DNA of 64,000 nt from QHXW01 sp035297145. GTDB taxonomy: Bacteria > Acidobacteriota > Terriglobia > Bryobacterales > Bryobacteraceae. The position numbers and the translations under genes were made by a program. Below the pieces are notes generated by a model. It did no database searches, was not told the origin of the DNA, and saw nothing but the letters and a program-made list of their open reading frames with translations. Below are positions 1 through 9,323 of this stretch, in pieces. Location: the NCBI GenBank assembly GCA_035297145.1, contig DATGZN010000001.1, forward strand, positions 47,732 through 111,731, given 5' to 3'. Within the stretch, counting starts at the first letter, position 1. Each line of letters opens with the position of its first letter.

Positions 1-1761
1 GGCAGCGCTCCGCACGCCGGGGATCTGTTCCAGACGTTCGCGCAGCTGCTGGTAAATCGTTGTGATCCTCGACTGTGCGTAACCGGTGAAGGCCGGGCTG
101 ACCGCTACAATTAATCGGCCGTCCGTTTCAAAGCCAAACTTCTGATGCTCGACATTGCGCAGGCTCTGGGTGAGCACGCCCGCGCCACTGAGCAGCACCA
201 GAGACAACGCAGCTTGCAGCACCACCAGACATTTCTGCGGAAGCGTGGCGTGTGCTCCAGTAGAGCGATTACCGCCGCGTAGATCATTCAGCGGATCGGC
301 GTGGGAAGAGATCCAGGCGGGTAGAGAGCCGAACACGATGCCGGTCACAAGCGACAGCAAAAATGCGAAACCGAGCACAGGCCAGGACGGGGCGGAGTCG
401 ATAGGCACGTATTTGGCACCGTGAAACGCCAGCAGCAGAATCGCGCGGGTTCCGGCGAACGCCACGGCAAGGCCGGCCACGCCTCCAACTAGCGCCAGCA
501 GCACACTCTCCGTCAAGCTCTGCAGGATGAGCCGCCTGCGCGGAGCGCCGAGAGCTACACGGATGGCGTTTTGCACGCGGCTCGCGGCTCTACGCGCAAG
601 CAGCATCGTGGCGAGGTTGGCCGCGGCGATCAGCAATACCAGGCCGGAAGCCATCATCAGCATCTTCAGTGTGTTCGACCCTTCTCGCTGCATGCTAGCA
701 ATCCCTCTGCCGCCGGCCGTTAGACGTATGCGCTGCTTCGCGATGGTTTCTTTCTGCACCTGGGTGAGCTGAGAGCCGGCTTGCGTCGTCAACCACTGCT
801 TCAACTCCACTTCCAGCTCCGATTGCACCGCCGCCGGCTTGGCGCCGGGCCTCAGACGGCCGATGAGGTACAGCCAGTGGCTGTCCGATTTGAGCAGAGA
901 ATTTTGGCCGCGCATCAGCGGCTCGACGGCAAGGGGAATCCAGAAATCCGGAGGATCCTGGCGCAGCGTGTCGCCAAAGAACCCCGGAGGCGCGATGCCC
1001 ACCACCGTCACGGGCGTGCCGTCGATGACAAACGTAGAACCGATGACCGCGGGGTCCAAGGCGTGGTGCTGTTGCCAGGTGCTGTAGCTCATCACGGCGA
1101 CCGGAGGCGCCCCTGGCTTATCGTCCGCACGTCGAAGCGCGCGGCCCGCATAAGCTGCGACTCCGAACATCGTGAAATAGTCCCCAGAGACGCACTGGCC
1201 GGCAAACGGCTGCGACATCGCCTGCCCCCCGCTGCGGCGCACACTAACCACGTCGAGACCCGCCGAAAACGCCGCTATCTCGGCGAACTCCGGAGTGTGA
1301 TCGCGAAGCTGCCGATAGAGCGCGTAAGAAAAGATGCTGTGACTGCCCTGATATCCCCCGATCACGCAGCAGTTGCCGCCATCCCCGATCCTGTAAAGCG
1401 ACTTTGGATCGGCCACTGGCAGCGATTTCAGCATCACGGCGTGCACCAGTGTGAAGACTGCGGTGTTCGCGCCAATGCCGAGTGCCAGGGTGAGAGCGCA
1501 GACCAGCGTGAAGCCTTTGTTTTTGCGCAACTGGCGCATGGCGTAACGGACGTCTTGCCGTAGGTGGTCCAGCCACATCCAGCCGTTGGCTTCGTAAAAT
1601 CGCTCCTCAATGTTCATGATGTTCCCCACAATACGGTGCGCCGCGGCATGCGCATCTTCTTCACTGAGGCCTTCGCCGCGCAGCCGGTCGGCCTCCAGCT
1701 CCAGGTGGGCTTGCAATTCCTCGGAAAACTCGCCCTGCGTCCGCTTGCGCCGCCAGAACAT
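1..1761 (-). CDS. ADOP-family FtsX/MacB-like permease (3' end outside window)
   Basis: Large membrane protein of the acidobacterial duplicated orphan permease type: an N-terminal cytoplasmic segment, a first transmembrane helix (around residues 75-95, followed by GIGANTAVF), a periplasmic MacB core domain, then FtsX-type helices. The reading frame runs from an ATG at 1759-1761 without a stop to base 1, so about 300 C-terminal residues are missing. It is a close paralogue of the permease at 2200-4926; stretches such as NIMNIEERFYEANGWMWLDH are near identical. A GGAGGG Shine-Dalgarno lies before the ATG, and only 2 bp separate it from the PadR stop, so the two are co-transcribed. Family members lack an ATPase partner gene nearby, as here; substrate unknown. 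Confidence 0.9.
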   Translation of the reverse strand, partial: MFWRRKRTQGEFSEELQAHLELEADRLRGEGLSEEDAHAAAHRIVGNIMNIEERFYEANGWMWLDHLRQDVRYAMRQLRKNKGFTLVCALTLALGIGANTAVFTLVHAVMLKSLPVADPKSLYRIGDGGNCCVIGGYQGSHSIFSYALYRQLRDHTPEFAEIAAFSAGLDVVSVRRSGGQAMSQPFAGQCVSGDYFTMFGVAAYAGRALRRADDKPGAPPVAVMSYSTWQQHHALDPAVIGSTFVIDGTPVTVVGIAPPGFFGDTLRQDPPDFWIPLAVEPLMRGQNSLLKSDSHWLYLIGRLRPGAKPAAVQSELEVELKQWLTTQAGSQLTQVQKETIAKQRIRLTAGGRGIASMQREGSNTLKMLMMASGLVLLIAAANLATMLLARRAASRVQNAIRVALGAPRRRLILQSLTESVLLALVGGVAGLAVAFAGTRAILLLAFHGAKYVPIDSAPSWPVLGFAFLLSLVTGIVFGSLPAWISSHADPLNDLRGGNRSTGAHATLPQKCLVVLQAALSLVLLSGAGVLTQSLRNVEHQKFGFETDGRLIVAVSPAFTGYAQSRITTIYQQLRERLEQIPGVRSAA

Positions 1762-1763
1762 AG

Positions 1764-2120
1764 TCAACCCTCCATGGTTTCCGGTCCGAGCACACGCGCG
1801 ATGGCCCCAGCCATCTTGCGCCACTGGCTGGTTTCTTGCGCCAATTGTTTGCGGCCGCTCTTAGTGAGGCTGTAAAAGCGCGCCTTGCGATTATTTGTGG
1901 AAATCCCCCACTTGGCCGAGATCCAGCCCTTGGTTTCAAGACGCTGCAATGCCGGATACAGCGCGCCGTGATCCACCAGCAGGACGTCCTCGGATTGGTC
2001 CTGGATGGCCCGCGCGATGCCTTGGCCGTGCTGGGGACCATATAACAAAGTGCGCAGAATCAGCAGGTCCAGAGTGCCCTGAAGTAGGGCAACACGGTCT
2101 TTTTCCTCTCGGGTTAGCAT
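1764..2120 (-). CDS. PadR-family transcriptional regulator
   Basis: A 118-residue PadR winged-helix repressor. The N-terminal part (LLQGTLDLLILRTL, then GxxHGQGIARAI) and the wing motif HGALYPALQRLETKGWI are the family signature; the C-terminal helix is short. Such proteins dimerise and repress their own operon and adjacent transporter genes until a ligand is bound. It sits between two ADOP permeases, 2 bp upstream of the second. The ATG lies inside a palindrome, and there is no Shine-Dalgarno upstream, so translation is probably from a leaderless transcript. Ligand unknown. Confidence 0.92.
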   Translation of the reverse strand: MLTREEKDRVALLQGTLDLLILRTLLYGPQHGQGIARAIQDQSEDVLLVDHGALYPALQRLETKGWISAKWGISTNNRKARFYSLTKSGRKQLAQETSQWRKMAGAIARVLGPETMEG

Positions 2121-2158
2121 TTAACCCGAGTATGCGCCCGGCCCGCGCGGGATTGCAA
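2108..2158 (-). promoter_or_regulatory. Promoter and palindromic operator of padR
   Basis: A perfect inverted repeat CTCGGGTTA-N5-TAACCCGAG occupies 2108-2130 and contains the PadR start codon. On the minus strand a -10 (CATACT, 2129-2134) abuts it, with TTGCAA (2153-2158) 18 bp upstream as -35. The predicted transcription start falls within about 2 bases of the ATG, so the mRNA would be leaderless. Binding at the palindrome would block initiation, which fits PadR autorepression. The same palindrome recurs at 4981-5003. Positions are read from the sequence; function is inferred. Confidence 0.6.
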
Positions 2159-2199
2159 TAATTGATTTGCTTTACTTCGCTAGAAACCGACGAGCCTGA

Positions 2200-4926
2200 T
2201 TACTCCGTCCGCAACGCCTGCATCGGCTCAATGGCGGCAGCGCGTCGCGCCGGCAGCAGTCCCGCGATCACGGCGCACCCCGATAGCAAGACCACGGCGC
2301 CACCCAGCACCAGGGGATCGTGTCCCTTAATTCCATAGAGCTGGCTCGCCAGCAACCGGCCCACCGCCAGTTCAGCCGGGATGCCGATCGCCAATCCGAT
2401 AGCAATCAGCACCAGCGCATCCCGCAGCACCATGGCCAACACCTGGCTCCGTGCGGCTCCCAACGCGATTCGGATGCCGATTTCGCCCGTCCGTCGAGTC
2501 ACCGAGTAAGTAGTCACGCCGTACAGCCCAATACAAGCCAGCAGCAGCGCCAGACCGCCGAAGGTGGAGGTAAGCCGCGCAATTGCCCGCTCGCCGTTAA
2601 AGCTCAGGCTGACCAGATCATCGTACGCCAGCATGTCGACCACCGTAAGATTGGGCTCAACCTGCCCGATGGTGTTCCGCACCAGAGTCCCCAGGCCTGC
2701 CGCATTCCCGGCGGCGTGCACTTCGATATCACCGATGTAATTCTCGCCAGACCGGTCCGGCCATTCCTTGGCCGAAACCTGCATCAGCGGCAAGTAGAAC
2801 ATGGGCTCGGCCGGCTCGGATGGATCGCGCCACTTCGCGTCCTCGACGACGCCCTCAATCTCATAGTCGAGACTGTGTTTGGGATCTCCCTGACCGAAAT
2901 GCCGGCCTAACGGATTCTCATTGTTGAAGTACTTCTTGGCAAACGTCTCACTGATCACCGCCACGTGACGGGACGCCGGCGTATCGCGTTCGTCAATCCA
3001 GCGCCCGCGCATCAGGCGTATGCCGAGCGTCTCGAAGTAGTGCGGACCCACGCGGTCCCACGAGGAACTATCCCGGTCATCAAAGCGGGCAGCAAACGGG
3101 CGGCCTTCGAAAGCGATCGCATTCCCCCAGTTGTTCCCTGTCAGTGGAGCATACCCGGAAAGACTGGCGCTCTGGACGCCGGGGATCTGCTCCAGGCGTT
3201 CCTGAAGATCACGATATACTGCCGCGATTTTCTCTTGCGAGTAGCTCGTGAAAGCAGGGGATACCCTCACGATCCAGCGGTCTTTCGCCGCGAACCCGAA
3301 GCGCTGATGCTCCAGGTTGCGCAGACTTGCGGACAACAGGCCTGCGCCGCCCAACAAGACCAAAGACAGCATGGCCTGCACTACAACCAGAGACCTTTGC
3401 GGAAACGTGGCGTGCGCGCCCGTTGTGCGGTTGCCGCCGCGCAGGGCATCCACCGGATCTGCATGGGATAAGATCCAAGCGGGTAGAAGCCCGAACAGCG
3501 TGCCGGTCACCAAAGACAGCAGAAACGCGAACCCGAGCACGGGCCAGGAAGGAGCGGCATCGATCGGCACGTACTTCGCGCCGTGAAACACCAGCAACAG
3601 GATGGCGCGCGTTCCCGCGAACGCAACTGCCAGCCCGGCCACACCACCAACGAGCGCCAGTAGTACGCTTTCCGTCAGGCTTTGAGCGATGAGCCGCCGT
3701 CGTGGGGCGCCAAGCGCGACCCGCACCGCGTTCTGGACGCGGCTGGTCGCTCTCCGGCCGAGCAGCATCGTCGCCAGATTCGCGCAAGCGATCAGCAGCA
3801 CGAGGCCAGAGGCCACTAGAAGCAAACGGAGGTTGTCCCCCGCATCCTGCTGCATGTGCGCAATACCTCCGCCGCCGGGCGTTAAACGAATGTGCTCCCT
3901 GGCGATGGACTTCATGTCTTCCGCGCTGAGTTTCGACCCACCCTGAGCCAGCAGCCACTGCTTCAGCTCCACGTTGAGCTCCGATTCCAGCGCCGCAGGC
4001 TGCGCGCCAGGCTTGATCCGGCCGATGATGTACAGCCAGTGGGCGCCCGCATTCTTCAATATCGAGTTCTGGCCGCGCATCGCAGGCTCAACCACGAGCG
4101 GAATCCAAAAATCAGGAGGATCCTCCCGCAGCGTATCTCCGAAGAACCCGGGAGGCGCAACGCCCACAACCGTAATCGGTGTGCCGTCGATCACAAAAAC
4201 GGAACCGATCACCGCCGGATCCAAAGCATGGTGCTGCTGCCACGCACGGTAGCTCATAACGGCGACCGGCGGCGCGCCGGCCACATCGTCCGTAGGCTGA
4301 ATCGCGCGGCCAGCATAAGCGGGAACTCCGAACATCGTGAAGTAGTTGCCCGAAACCAACTGGCCCACAAACGGCTCTGCAACGGCGGAGGCGCCGCCCC
4401 GGCGTACACTGATTTCGCCAGGGCGCGCCTGGAACGCCGCCATCTCAGCAAATGCGGGTGTGTGATCGCGAAGCTGCTGGTAGAGCGAGTAAGAGAAGAT
4501 GCTGTGATTATGTTGATACCCGCCTATCACGCAGCAATTCTCACCATCGCCCACGCTAAAAAGCGTCTTGGGGTCGCTCACCGGCAGCGACTTCAACATC
4601 ACTGCGTGAACCAGCGTGAACACCGCCGTGTTCGCTCCGATGCCCAGCGCCAGGGTGAGAACGCATACCAGCGTGAATGCCTTGCTCTTGCGCAACTGGC
4701 GCACGGCGTAACGGATGTCCTGCCACAGGTGGTCCAGCCACATCCAGCCATTGGCTTCGTAAAATCGCTCTTCAATGTTCATGATGTTCCCCAGATTACG
4801 GCGCGCAGCGCGGCGCGCGTCCTCTTCACTTAAGCCCTCGCTGCGCAGACGGTCAACCTCCAGTTCCACGTGCACGCGCAATTCTTCGGAAAAGTCGGAG
4901 TCAGTCCGTCGTCGTTTCCGAAACAT
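2200..4926 (-). CDS. ADOP-family FtsX/MacB-like permease
   Basis: Complete 908-residue permease. An N-terminal cytoplasmic region with EDARRAARRNLGN is followed by a first transmembrane helix (about 82-102), a MacB periplasmic core domain (about 105-330), three FtsX helices (about 365-480), a second periplasmic domain with VVEDAKWRDP, and three C-terminal FtsX helices ending EPMQALRTE. The two FtsX halves give the 'duplicated' architecture. AGGGG before the ATG acts as ribosome-binding site. It is upstream of padR on the same strand, 79 bp away, and carries its own promoter with a copy of the PadR palindrome. Transport direction and substrate cannot be read from the sequence. Confidence 0.93.
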   Translation of the reverse strand: MFRKRRRTDSDFSEELRVHVELEVDRLRSEGLSEEDARRAARRNLGNIMNIEERFYEANGWMWLDHLWQDIRYAVRQLRKSKAFTLVCVLTLALGIGANTAVFTLVHAVMLKSLPVSDPKTLFSVGDGENCCVIGGYQHNHSIFSYSLYQQLRDHTPAFAEMAAFQARPGEISVRRGGASAVAEPFVGQLVSGNYFTMFGVPAYAGRAIQPTDDVAGAPPVAVMSYRAWQQHHALDPAVIGSVFVIDGTPITVVGVAPPGFFGDTLREDPPDFWIPLVVEPAMRGQNSILKNAGAHWLYIIGRIKPGAQPAALESELNVELKQWLLAQGGSKLSAEDMKSIAREHIRLTPGGGGIAHMQQDAGDNLRLLLVASGLVLLIACANLATMLLGRRATSRVQNAVRVALGAPRRRLIAQSLTESVLLALVGGVAGLAVAFAGTRAILLLVFHGAKYVPIDAAPSWPVLGFAFLLSLVTGTLFGLLPAWILSHADPVDALRGGNRTTGAHATFPQRSLVVVQAMLSLVLLGGAGLLSASLRNLEHQRFGFAAKDRWIVRVSPAFTSYSQEKIAAVYRDLQERLEQIPGVQSASLSGYAPLTGNNWGNAIAFEGRPFAARFDDRDSSSWDRVGPHYFETLGIRLMRGRWIDERDTPASRHVAVISETFAKKYFNNENPLGRHFGQGDPKHSLDYEIEGVVEDAKWRDPSEPAEPMFYLPLMQVSAKEWPDRSGENYIGDIEVHAAGNAAGLGTLVRNTIGQVEPNLTVVDMLAYDDLVSLSFNGERAIARLTSTFGGLALLLACIGLYGVTTYSVTRRTGEIGIRIALGAARSQVLAMVLRDALVLIAIGLAIGIPAELAVGRLLASQLYGIKGHDPLVLGGAVVLLSGCAVIAGLLPARRAAAIEPMQALRTE

Positions 4927-4980
4927 TTCTACCCCTCTGTGGAAGTCGGTATGAAGCGGGGCCGTGCCGCAATTCTTCTA

Positions 4981-5030
4981 CTCGGGTTAGCATTTAACCC
5001 GAGTATCCACATCTTTGGGTTACTTGTCAA
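4981..5030 (-). promoter_or_regulatory. Promoter with second copy of the PadR-type palindrome
   Basis: Minus strand: TTGACA (5025-5030), 17-bp spacer, GATACT (5002-5007), then the same CTCGGGTTA-N5-TAACCCGAG palindrome (4981-5003) that covers the padR start. A 26-base block is identical between the two sites while the flanks differ. The upstream arm also has TGGGTT-N7-AACCCA around the -35. The ATG within this palindrome opens a 30-codon leader ORF (4901-4993) starting MLTR, as padR does, and running into the permease start; it may be the stub of a deleted padR copy or a coupling leader. Confidence 0.6.
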
Positions 5031-5090
5031 CCCATGGACCGAAACGCTAACGGCGCCTGTCCAAAATAAGATTTCCAGGGTGCACACGAC

Positions 5091-5184
5091 GCAATTCGGG
5101 GACTGGCTTCGAAATTCCAGCGGACGCGATCATGGAGACGGTTGCCTTCCCGAGTCGGAATTTCGTTGCCTGTCCCCGAATTGC
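5091..5184. repeat. Long imperfect inverted repeat (REP/small mobile hairpin-like)
   Basis: Two 28-base arms (5091-5118 and 5157-5184) are complementary at 25 positions and enclose a 38-base loop. The outer part GCAATTCGGGGAC is perfectly paired. It lies in the 250 bp between an ADOP promoter and the 3' end of an FHA gene, and there is no T-tract as expected of a terminator. The form resembles REP-type hairpins mobilised by Y1 transposases, but no transposase is nearby. Confidence 0.5.
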
Positions 5185-5253
5185 CTACACCGGCTCCTCG
5201 AGATCCTCCGCGCCGCGATTTTCATGCTAGCGATCGGCGAATCGGTCTGACGC

Positions 5254-6051
5254 CTACTTCATCTGAAACCGCACAATCGCCTGCCCCAGTTGGATCTCAT
5301 CCCCCGGTTGCAGCCTCACGCCGCGCGCATCCCGATGCACTTCCTGGCTCAGACCATCGCGAATGATCCACAGCCCGCAATCGCCCGCGTCCTTCTTGCC
5401 GTGCTGGGACCAGCGGTCGTTGTACAGCCGGTACTCACCCGTCTTCTTGGAGTGCAGAATGTGCGCATGCTCGCGCGAGACCGTGTGGTTGTCTTCGGTG
5501 AAAACCAGGTCGTTGCGCCGCGACGGCCCGTCGGCGCGATAGACTTCGGCACTGCGGCCGATATTAGTCCTTTCCTTACTTAATAGGACTTCCGCAGCCG
5601 AGGCCGTTCCTCTCACCACTACCAGCCGGGCAGTCCGCCGCGGCGCTGCCGCAACCTCTTTTGACGGTCGCGATTCCACCGCCACCGACAGCCACGGCTC
5701 TTTTTCGCCCGGCAGATCGCCGGCGGTCTCGAACTCCACTTCCAGATCATCGGGAAATTTGTAGCTCGATCGCGCGAGACTCTTCCGGATCTCCTGCTCG
5801 AAATAGCCTTTCAGAAACTCGCTCTTCAGAAACGCCGATTCTTCCTCGCTCACGCCGCGAATGCCAACCCGAACGAAGTTGAACGGAAACATGATCCTGC
5901 CGCCTACGCGCTGGCCCTTCTTCAGAATTTCCTCGAGCACCAACAGGCGGATCTCGGCGAGTTCCGGCGCGTCCTTCGGTGCCAGCGCGGCATCAAATGG
6001 CGCCTCGAAAATCGTCTTGCCCAGTCTTTCAATCAGGTCGGAAAGGCTCAT
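5254..6051 (-). CDS. DUF3662/FHA-domain protein (FhaA-like)
   Basis: 265 residues. The N-terminal ~125 residues match DUF3662 (IMFPFNFVRVGIRGV region), the domain that precedes FHA in mycobacterial FhaA. The C-terminal ~100 residues are an FHA phosphothreonine-binding fold with GRS and the N-H-T-VSREHAHI core. It would read kinase-phosphorylated partners at the membrane. Its start overlaps the stop of the RodA-PBP fusion by 4 bp (ATGA), so it is the last gene of a five-gene operon with kinase and phosphatase. A role in peptidoglycan control is inferred from that context and from FhaA biology. Confidence 0.88.
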   Translation of the reverse strand: MSLSDLIERLGKTIFEAPFDAALAPKDAPELAEIRLLVLEEILKKGQRVGGRIMFPFNFVRVGIRGVSEEESAFLKSEFLKGYFEQEIRKSLARSSYKFPDDLEVEFETAGDLPGEKEPWLSVAVESRPSKEVAAAPRRTARLVVVRGTASAAEVLLSKERTNIGRSAEVYRADGPSRRNDLVFTEDNHTVSREHAHILHSKKTGEYRLYNDRWSQHGKKDAGDCGLWIIRDGLSQEVHRDARGVRLQPGDEIQLGQAIVRFQMK

Positions 6052-9000
6052 GGTTTCTGCTCAGCGGGCGCCGGCGTGGGAATGATCCCCAGATCGGCGG
6101 CAGCTTCGGCGATCTCCCGGGCGATCGGCGCCGCTAGCGTTCCGCCGTATCCTCCGTGCTCCACGATCACCGCAAATGCGATGCGCCGCGCGGGATTTCC
6201 ATCGTACGGAGCGAATCCTGCGAACCAGGAATGCGGCTGCCCTTCGCCAAGCTGCGCAGTCCCCGTTTTGCCGGCGATGCTGACCCGCGCCGCTTTCATC
6301 GCGCGCCGCCCCGTTCCATCGGTCACCACGCTTCGCATAGCATCCGCCAGGAAAGTGGCAGTATCCGGCGGCACAACGGCCACAGGCGCCAGGTTCGGCG
6401 TTCCGCTCTGATCGGCGATCCAGCGTGCCGTGGGCGCCACGCCGCCACTCGCAATTGCTGCACTGACCCGTGCCATTTTGAGCGGCGTCGCCAGGATCGG
6501 CCCTTGCCCATACGCCGCGAATGGGAGCATGGCTTGCAGTTCGGCCGGATCGGCATCCGGGAATCCCAGCAGGTGCAGCGTGTCCCGCAGCGGACCTGCG
6601 CCAACACAGAAGACGCCCAGTTGCGCGAAGTAAGCGTTGCAGGAAACCGTGATGGCCCGCCGCATGTCGAGCGTGCCGTGCGCCGCATCTCCGACGTCAT
6701 CTTTTATAATGCGACGCCAACCCGGGATCTGCGTTCCTCCACGGCGGCCTGCCACAGGACGGCACTGAAATGTCTTGCTCGTAAGCTGTGGATCGAGGCG
6801 TAGCGCCGCGATCGCCGTGACCAGCTTGAATGTCGACCCGGGCGGATATTCGCCGTACCGCGCGCGATCCAGCAGCTCATCCGGATTCGACGGCGTACCC
6901 GCAGCCGGTGCCGGCAAGCTCACCAGGGCGAGCACATCTCCCGATTGCGCATCCATCACCACCACCGCGCCCTTTTCGTGTTTCGCGATGCGCAGACGCC
7001 GCGCCAGAATCTCAGTGGCGCGCACTTGCAACCGAATATCAATGGACGTGCGCACAGTCCTGTCCCGGCTCCGAAGTTGGGCCATGCCGGCATTCCACGG
7101 GTGGTGCCGATAGCGAACCAGCGGCACCAGCTCCCGATAATCGCGGTAGCCTTGCAGCTTCGCGTTGGAATCATGCTCGACCAGCGACGCATTAGTCGCA
7201 TGAAAATTCTCGCCCGTGCGCCAGTCTCCAAGAAAATGCGTGGTCAGCTCGGGGAACGGATAATGCCTGCTCTCCAGACGGGAACAAACGGCATCCAGCG
7301 ACACGCCGAGTTTGTCGTATTGATCCCGACAGCGCTCCAGTTCTTTCCAATCGCTCGTAGCCAGCAGCACGCCGTTGCGATCATAGATGCTGCCGCGCTG
7401 GATCTCGCGGGCCATCGATGTAAGCCGCGGATTGTGCTGCGCCCGCTTCACCCCGTCACTTTCAAAAATCTGTACATCGCGAGCCAGGAAATCCTGATCG
7501 CGCACCACCTGGAAATAGGCTGCTCGCGCCAGCAGAACGAAAGCACACACACCGAAAATCGCGCCCACGTAGCGGATGGGCCTCGCGAACGGCTCACCGA
7601 TCTCGGGCCGCTGCGTCTGATTCGATATCGACAGGATCACCGCGAAGAGCAAGAAGTTCGCCAGCATCGCAGTGTTGCCCGAGCTGAGAAACGGAGAGAC
7701 CACGCCCGAGAGCGGAATCGCACCCAGCACGCCGCCCGAAATCAGCAGCATTTCCAGGGCAAACAAGCTGGCCATCCCGACCGTTAGAAAAACGGCGTAC
7801 TCACTCGCCGCCGCGCGCGCGATCCGCAAACTCCGTCTCACCAGGAATGCGAACAGCAGCCCGATGGTCGCCACTCCCGCGAAGCCCCACTCTTCTCCAA
7901 TGGCTGGAAGCACCAAGTCCGTGTGGCCCGCGGGAATCAGCGCCGGATCTCCCCAGCCCGGCCCGGATCCCCAAAGACCGCCGGTAGCCAGGGCCCATAT
8001 GGAATGCACCAGTTGATCGCCGCCGGAGACATCGTTATCCCATGGCGAAAGCCACATCGAGACGCGCTCCACAACGGTCTGCGGCTGGCCGAAGTGGTAG
8101 CCGATGGTCACACCCACAACCAGAATAGTCACGCCCAACAAGGCCAGCCCGGCTTTGCCTCTCGCCACGGCGAACATCACCATGAACAGAAAACCCGTGA
8201 CTAGCGCCGGGCCGAGATCTTTCAAAACGAAGAAAAGAGCCAGCGCGCAGCCCGCGCCGCACATCACTGGCAGTGCTTCGGAAAAGCGTGGGAGGTTCAG
8301 CCGTCCCAGCAGGCCCGGCGTCAGGCGTTTCTCGCGCAGCTCGCGCAGGTGTTCCCATTTGCTCGCAAAATACCCGGCCATGAACAATACCAGCAGCAGT
8401 TTGATGACTTCCACCGGTTGGAACGGACCGAGATTCACCTTCGCATCGCTGCCCGTCGGACCGGAGCCCAGCGTGATCAGCAGAACAAACAGCAGAAAGC
8501 TCGCCAGCAGCGGTGTATAGATCCACTTCGAGAATCGCTTGTAATCAAAGAACCGGAAGAGCGGCAGCAGCAGGATAGCGCAACCCAGCGCCACGCCCCA
8601 TGCGAACTTGCTGAATTCCAGGGTGTCGCGCAACGGATCGCGCAGACTCACCGCCAGTATAAGCCCCATCCCGCTCAGCAGGTGCAGCGCCGGAAGAATC
8701 GCGGGGTCGCCATGAAATCCCTGGCGGCGCCAGGCCAAATGCACAACGTAGAAACCTGCCAGGTAAAGGGCTATCCAGCCGGCGAACGCCAGCCGGAATT
8801 CGCGCGGCGTGCGAACCACCAGCATGGGCTTCAGCTTCGCCACCGGGATGAGCGCCAGCCGGATTGCTCCTTTCCGCGCCTTGGCTCGCTGTTGCGTCAG
8901 TTGCTGCTGAAGCTGGTCGCGCAGCGCGTGCCATCCCGGTTCGCTTTCGATTTCCTGCCGGCTGATTCGCAACCGCGCCAATGCTCCCACATTTGGCAGC

Positions 9001-9323
9001 GGCCGGTGCTTCTGGATGTAGCCGGCAATCCGCTCCGCAACCATCTGCCGCTCAGCCGGATCTGAAAAAATCTGGAGAGCCGGCAAAAGTTGATCCGCCT
9101 TCGTGACCGCGTTCAGATTGAGCAATTCGCCCTGGTCCAAGCGCGCCGACAAATCTGAAAAATTCAAAGTCTTAGCGAACAGAACCAGGCCCAGCCCTGC
9201 CGAGACCATCACCGACGCGCCGATCAGCCAGGGCAATTCGCGCCGGCGCTCAACCGGCGCAACCTTTTCCCACGACCCGATTTGGATGACGGTACGCTGC
9301 TCCCAACTTTTTGTTACCGCCAC
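6048..9323 (-). CDS. SEDS (RodA/FtsW) glycosyltransferase fused to class B penicillin-binding protein
   Basis: 1091 residues with two complete enzyme halves. Residues ~30-170 are a membrane-anchored extra N-terminal region. Residues ~170-600 form a multi-span SEDS domain with SPWDNDVSGGDQLVHSIWAL and GGLWGSGPG, typical of RodA/FtsW lipid-II polymerases. Residues ~610-1085 are a class B PBP transpeptidase with STFK (Ser830, Lys833), SCN (Ser894) and KTGTAQ (Lys1019). In most bacteria these are separate partners, so the fusion fixes a 1:1 polymerase-crosslinker. It begins with GTG, overlaps the kinase gene by 10 bp and the FHA gene by 4 bp. All catalytic motifs are intact. Confidence 0.93.
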   Translation of the reverse strand: MAVTKSWEQRTVIQIGSWEKVAPVERRRELPWLIGASVMVSAGLGLVLFAKTLNFSDLSARLDQGELLNLNAVTKADQLLPALQIFSDPAERQMVAERIAGYIQKHRPLPNVGALARLRISRQEIESEPGWHALRDQLQQQLTQQRAKARKGAIRLALIPVAKLKPMLVVRTPREFRLAFAGWIALYLAGFYVVHLAWRRQGFHGDPAILPALHLLSGMGLILAVSLRDPLRDTLEFSKFAWGVALGCAILLLPLFRFFDYKRFSKWIYTPLLASFLLFVLLITLGSGPTGSDAKVNLGPFQPVEVIKLLLVLFMAGYFASKWEHLRELREKRLTPGLLGRLNLPRFSEALPVMCGAGCALALFFVLKDLGPALVTGFLFMVMFAVARGKAGLALLGVTILVVGVTIGYHFGQPQTVVERVSMWLSPWDNDVSGGDQLVHSIWALATGGLWGSGPGWGDPALIPAGHTDLVLPAIGEEWGFAGVATIGLLFAFLVRRSLRIARAAASEYAVFLTVGMASLFALEMLLISGGVLGAIPLSGVVSPFLSSGNTAMLANFLLFAVILSISNQTQRPEIGEPFARPIRYVGAIFGVCAFVLLARAAYFQVVRDQDFLARDVQIFESDGVKRAQHNPRLTSMAREIQRGSIYDRNGVLLATSDWKELERCRDQYDKLGVSLDAVCSRLESRHYPFPELTTHFLGDWRTGENFHATNASLVEHDSNAKLQGYRDYRELVPLVRYRHHPWNAGMAQLRSRDRTVRTSIDIRLQVRATEILARRLRIAKHEKGAVVVMDAQSGDVLALVSLPAPAAGTPSNPDELLDRARYGEYPPGSTFKLVTAIAALRLDPQLTSKTFQCRPVAGRRGGTQIPGWRRIIKDDVGDAAHGTLDMRRAITVSCNAYFAQLGVFCVGAGPLRDTLHLLGFPDADPAELQAMLPFAAYGQGPILATPLKMARVSAAIASGGVAPTARWIADQSGTPNLAPVAVVPPDTATFLADAMRSVVTDGTGRRAMKAARVSIAGKTGTAQLGEGQPHSWFAGFAPYDGNPARRIAFAVIVEHGGYGGTLAAPIAREIAEAAADLGIIPTPAPAEQKP

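Noticed and set aside
527..4833. Long plus-strand open frames opposite the ADOP permeases
   Set aside because: They are antisense shadows produced by high-GC codon use; no domains and no ribosome-binding sites, while the minus strand has clear homology.
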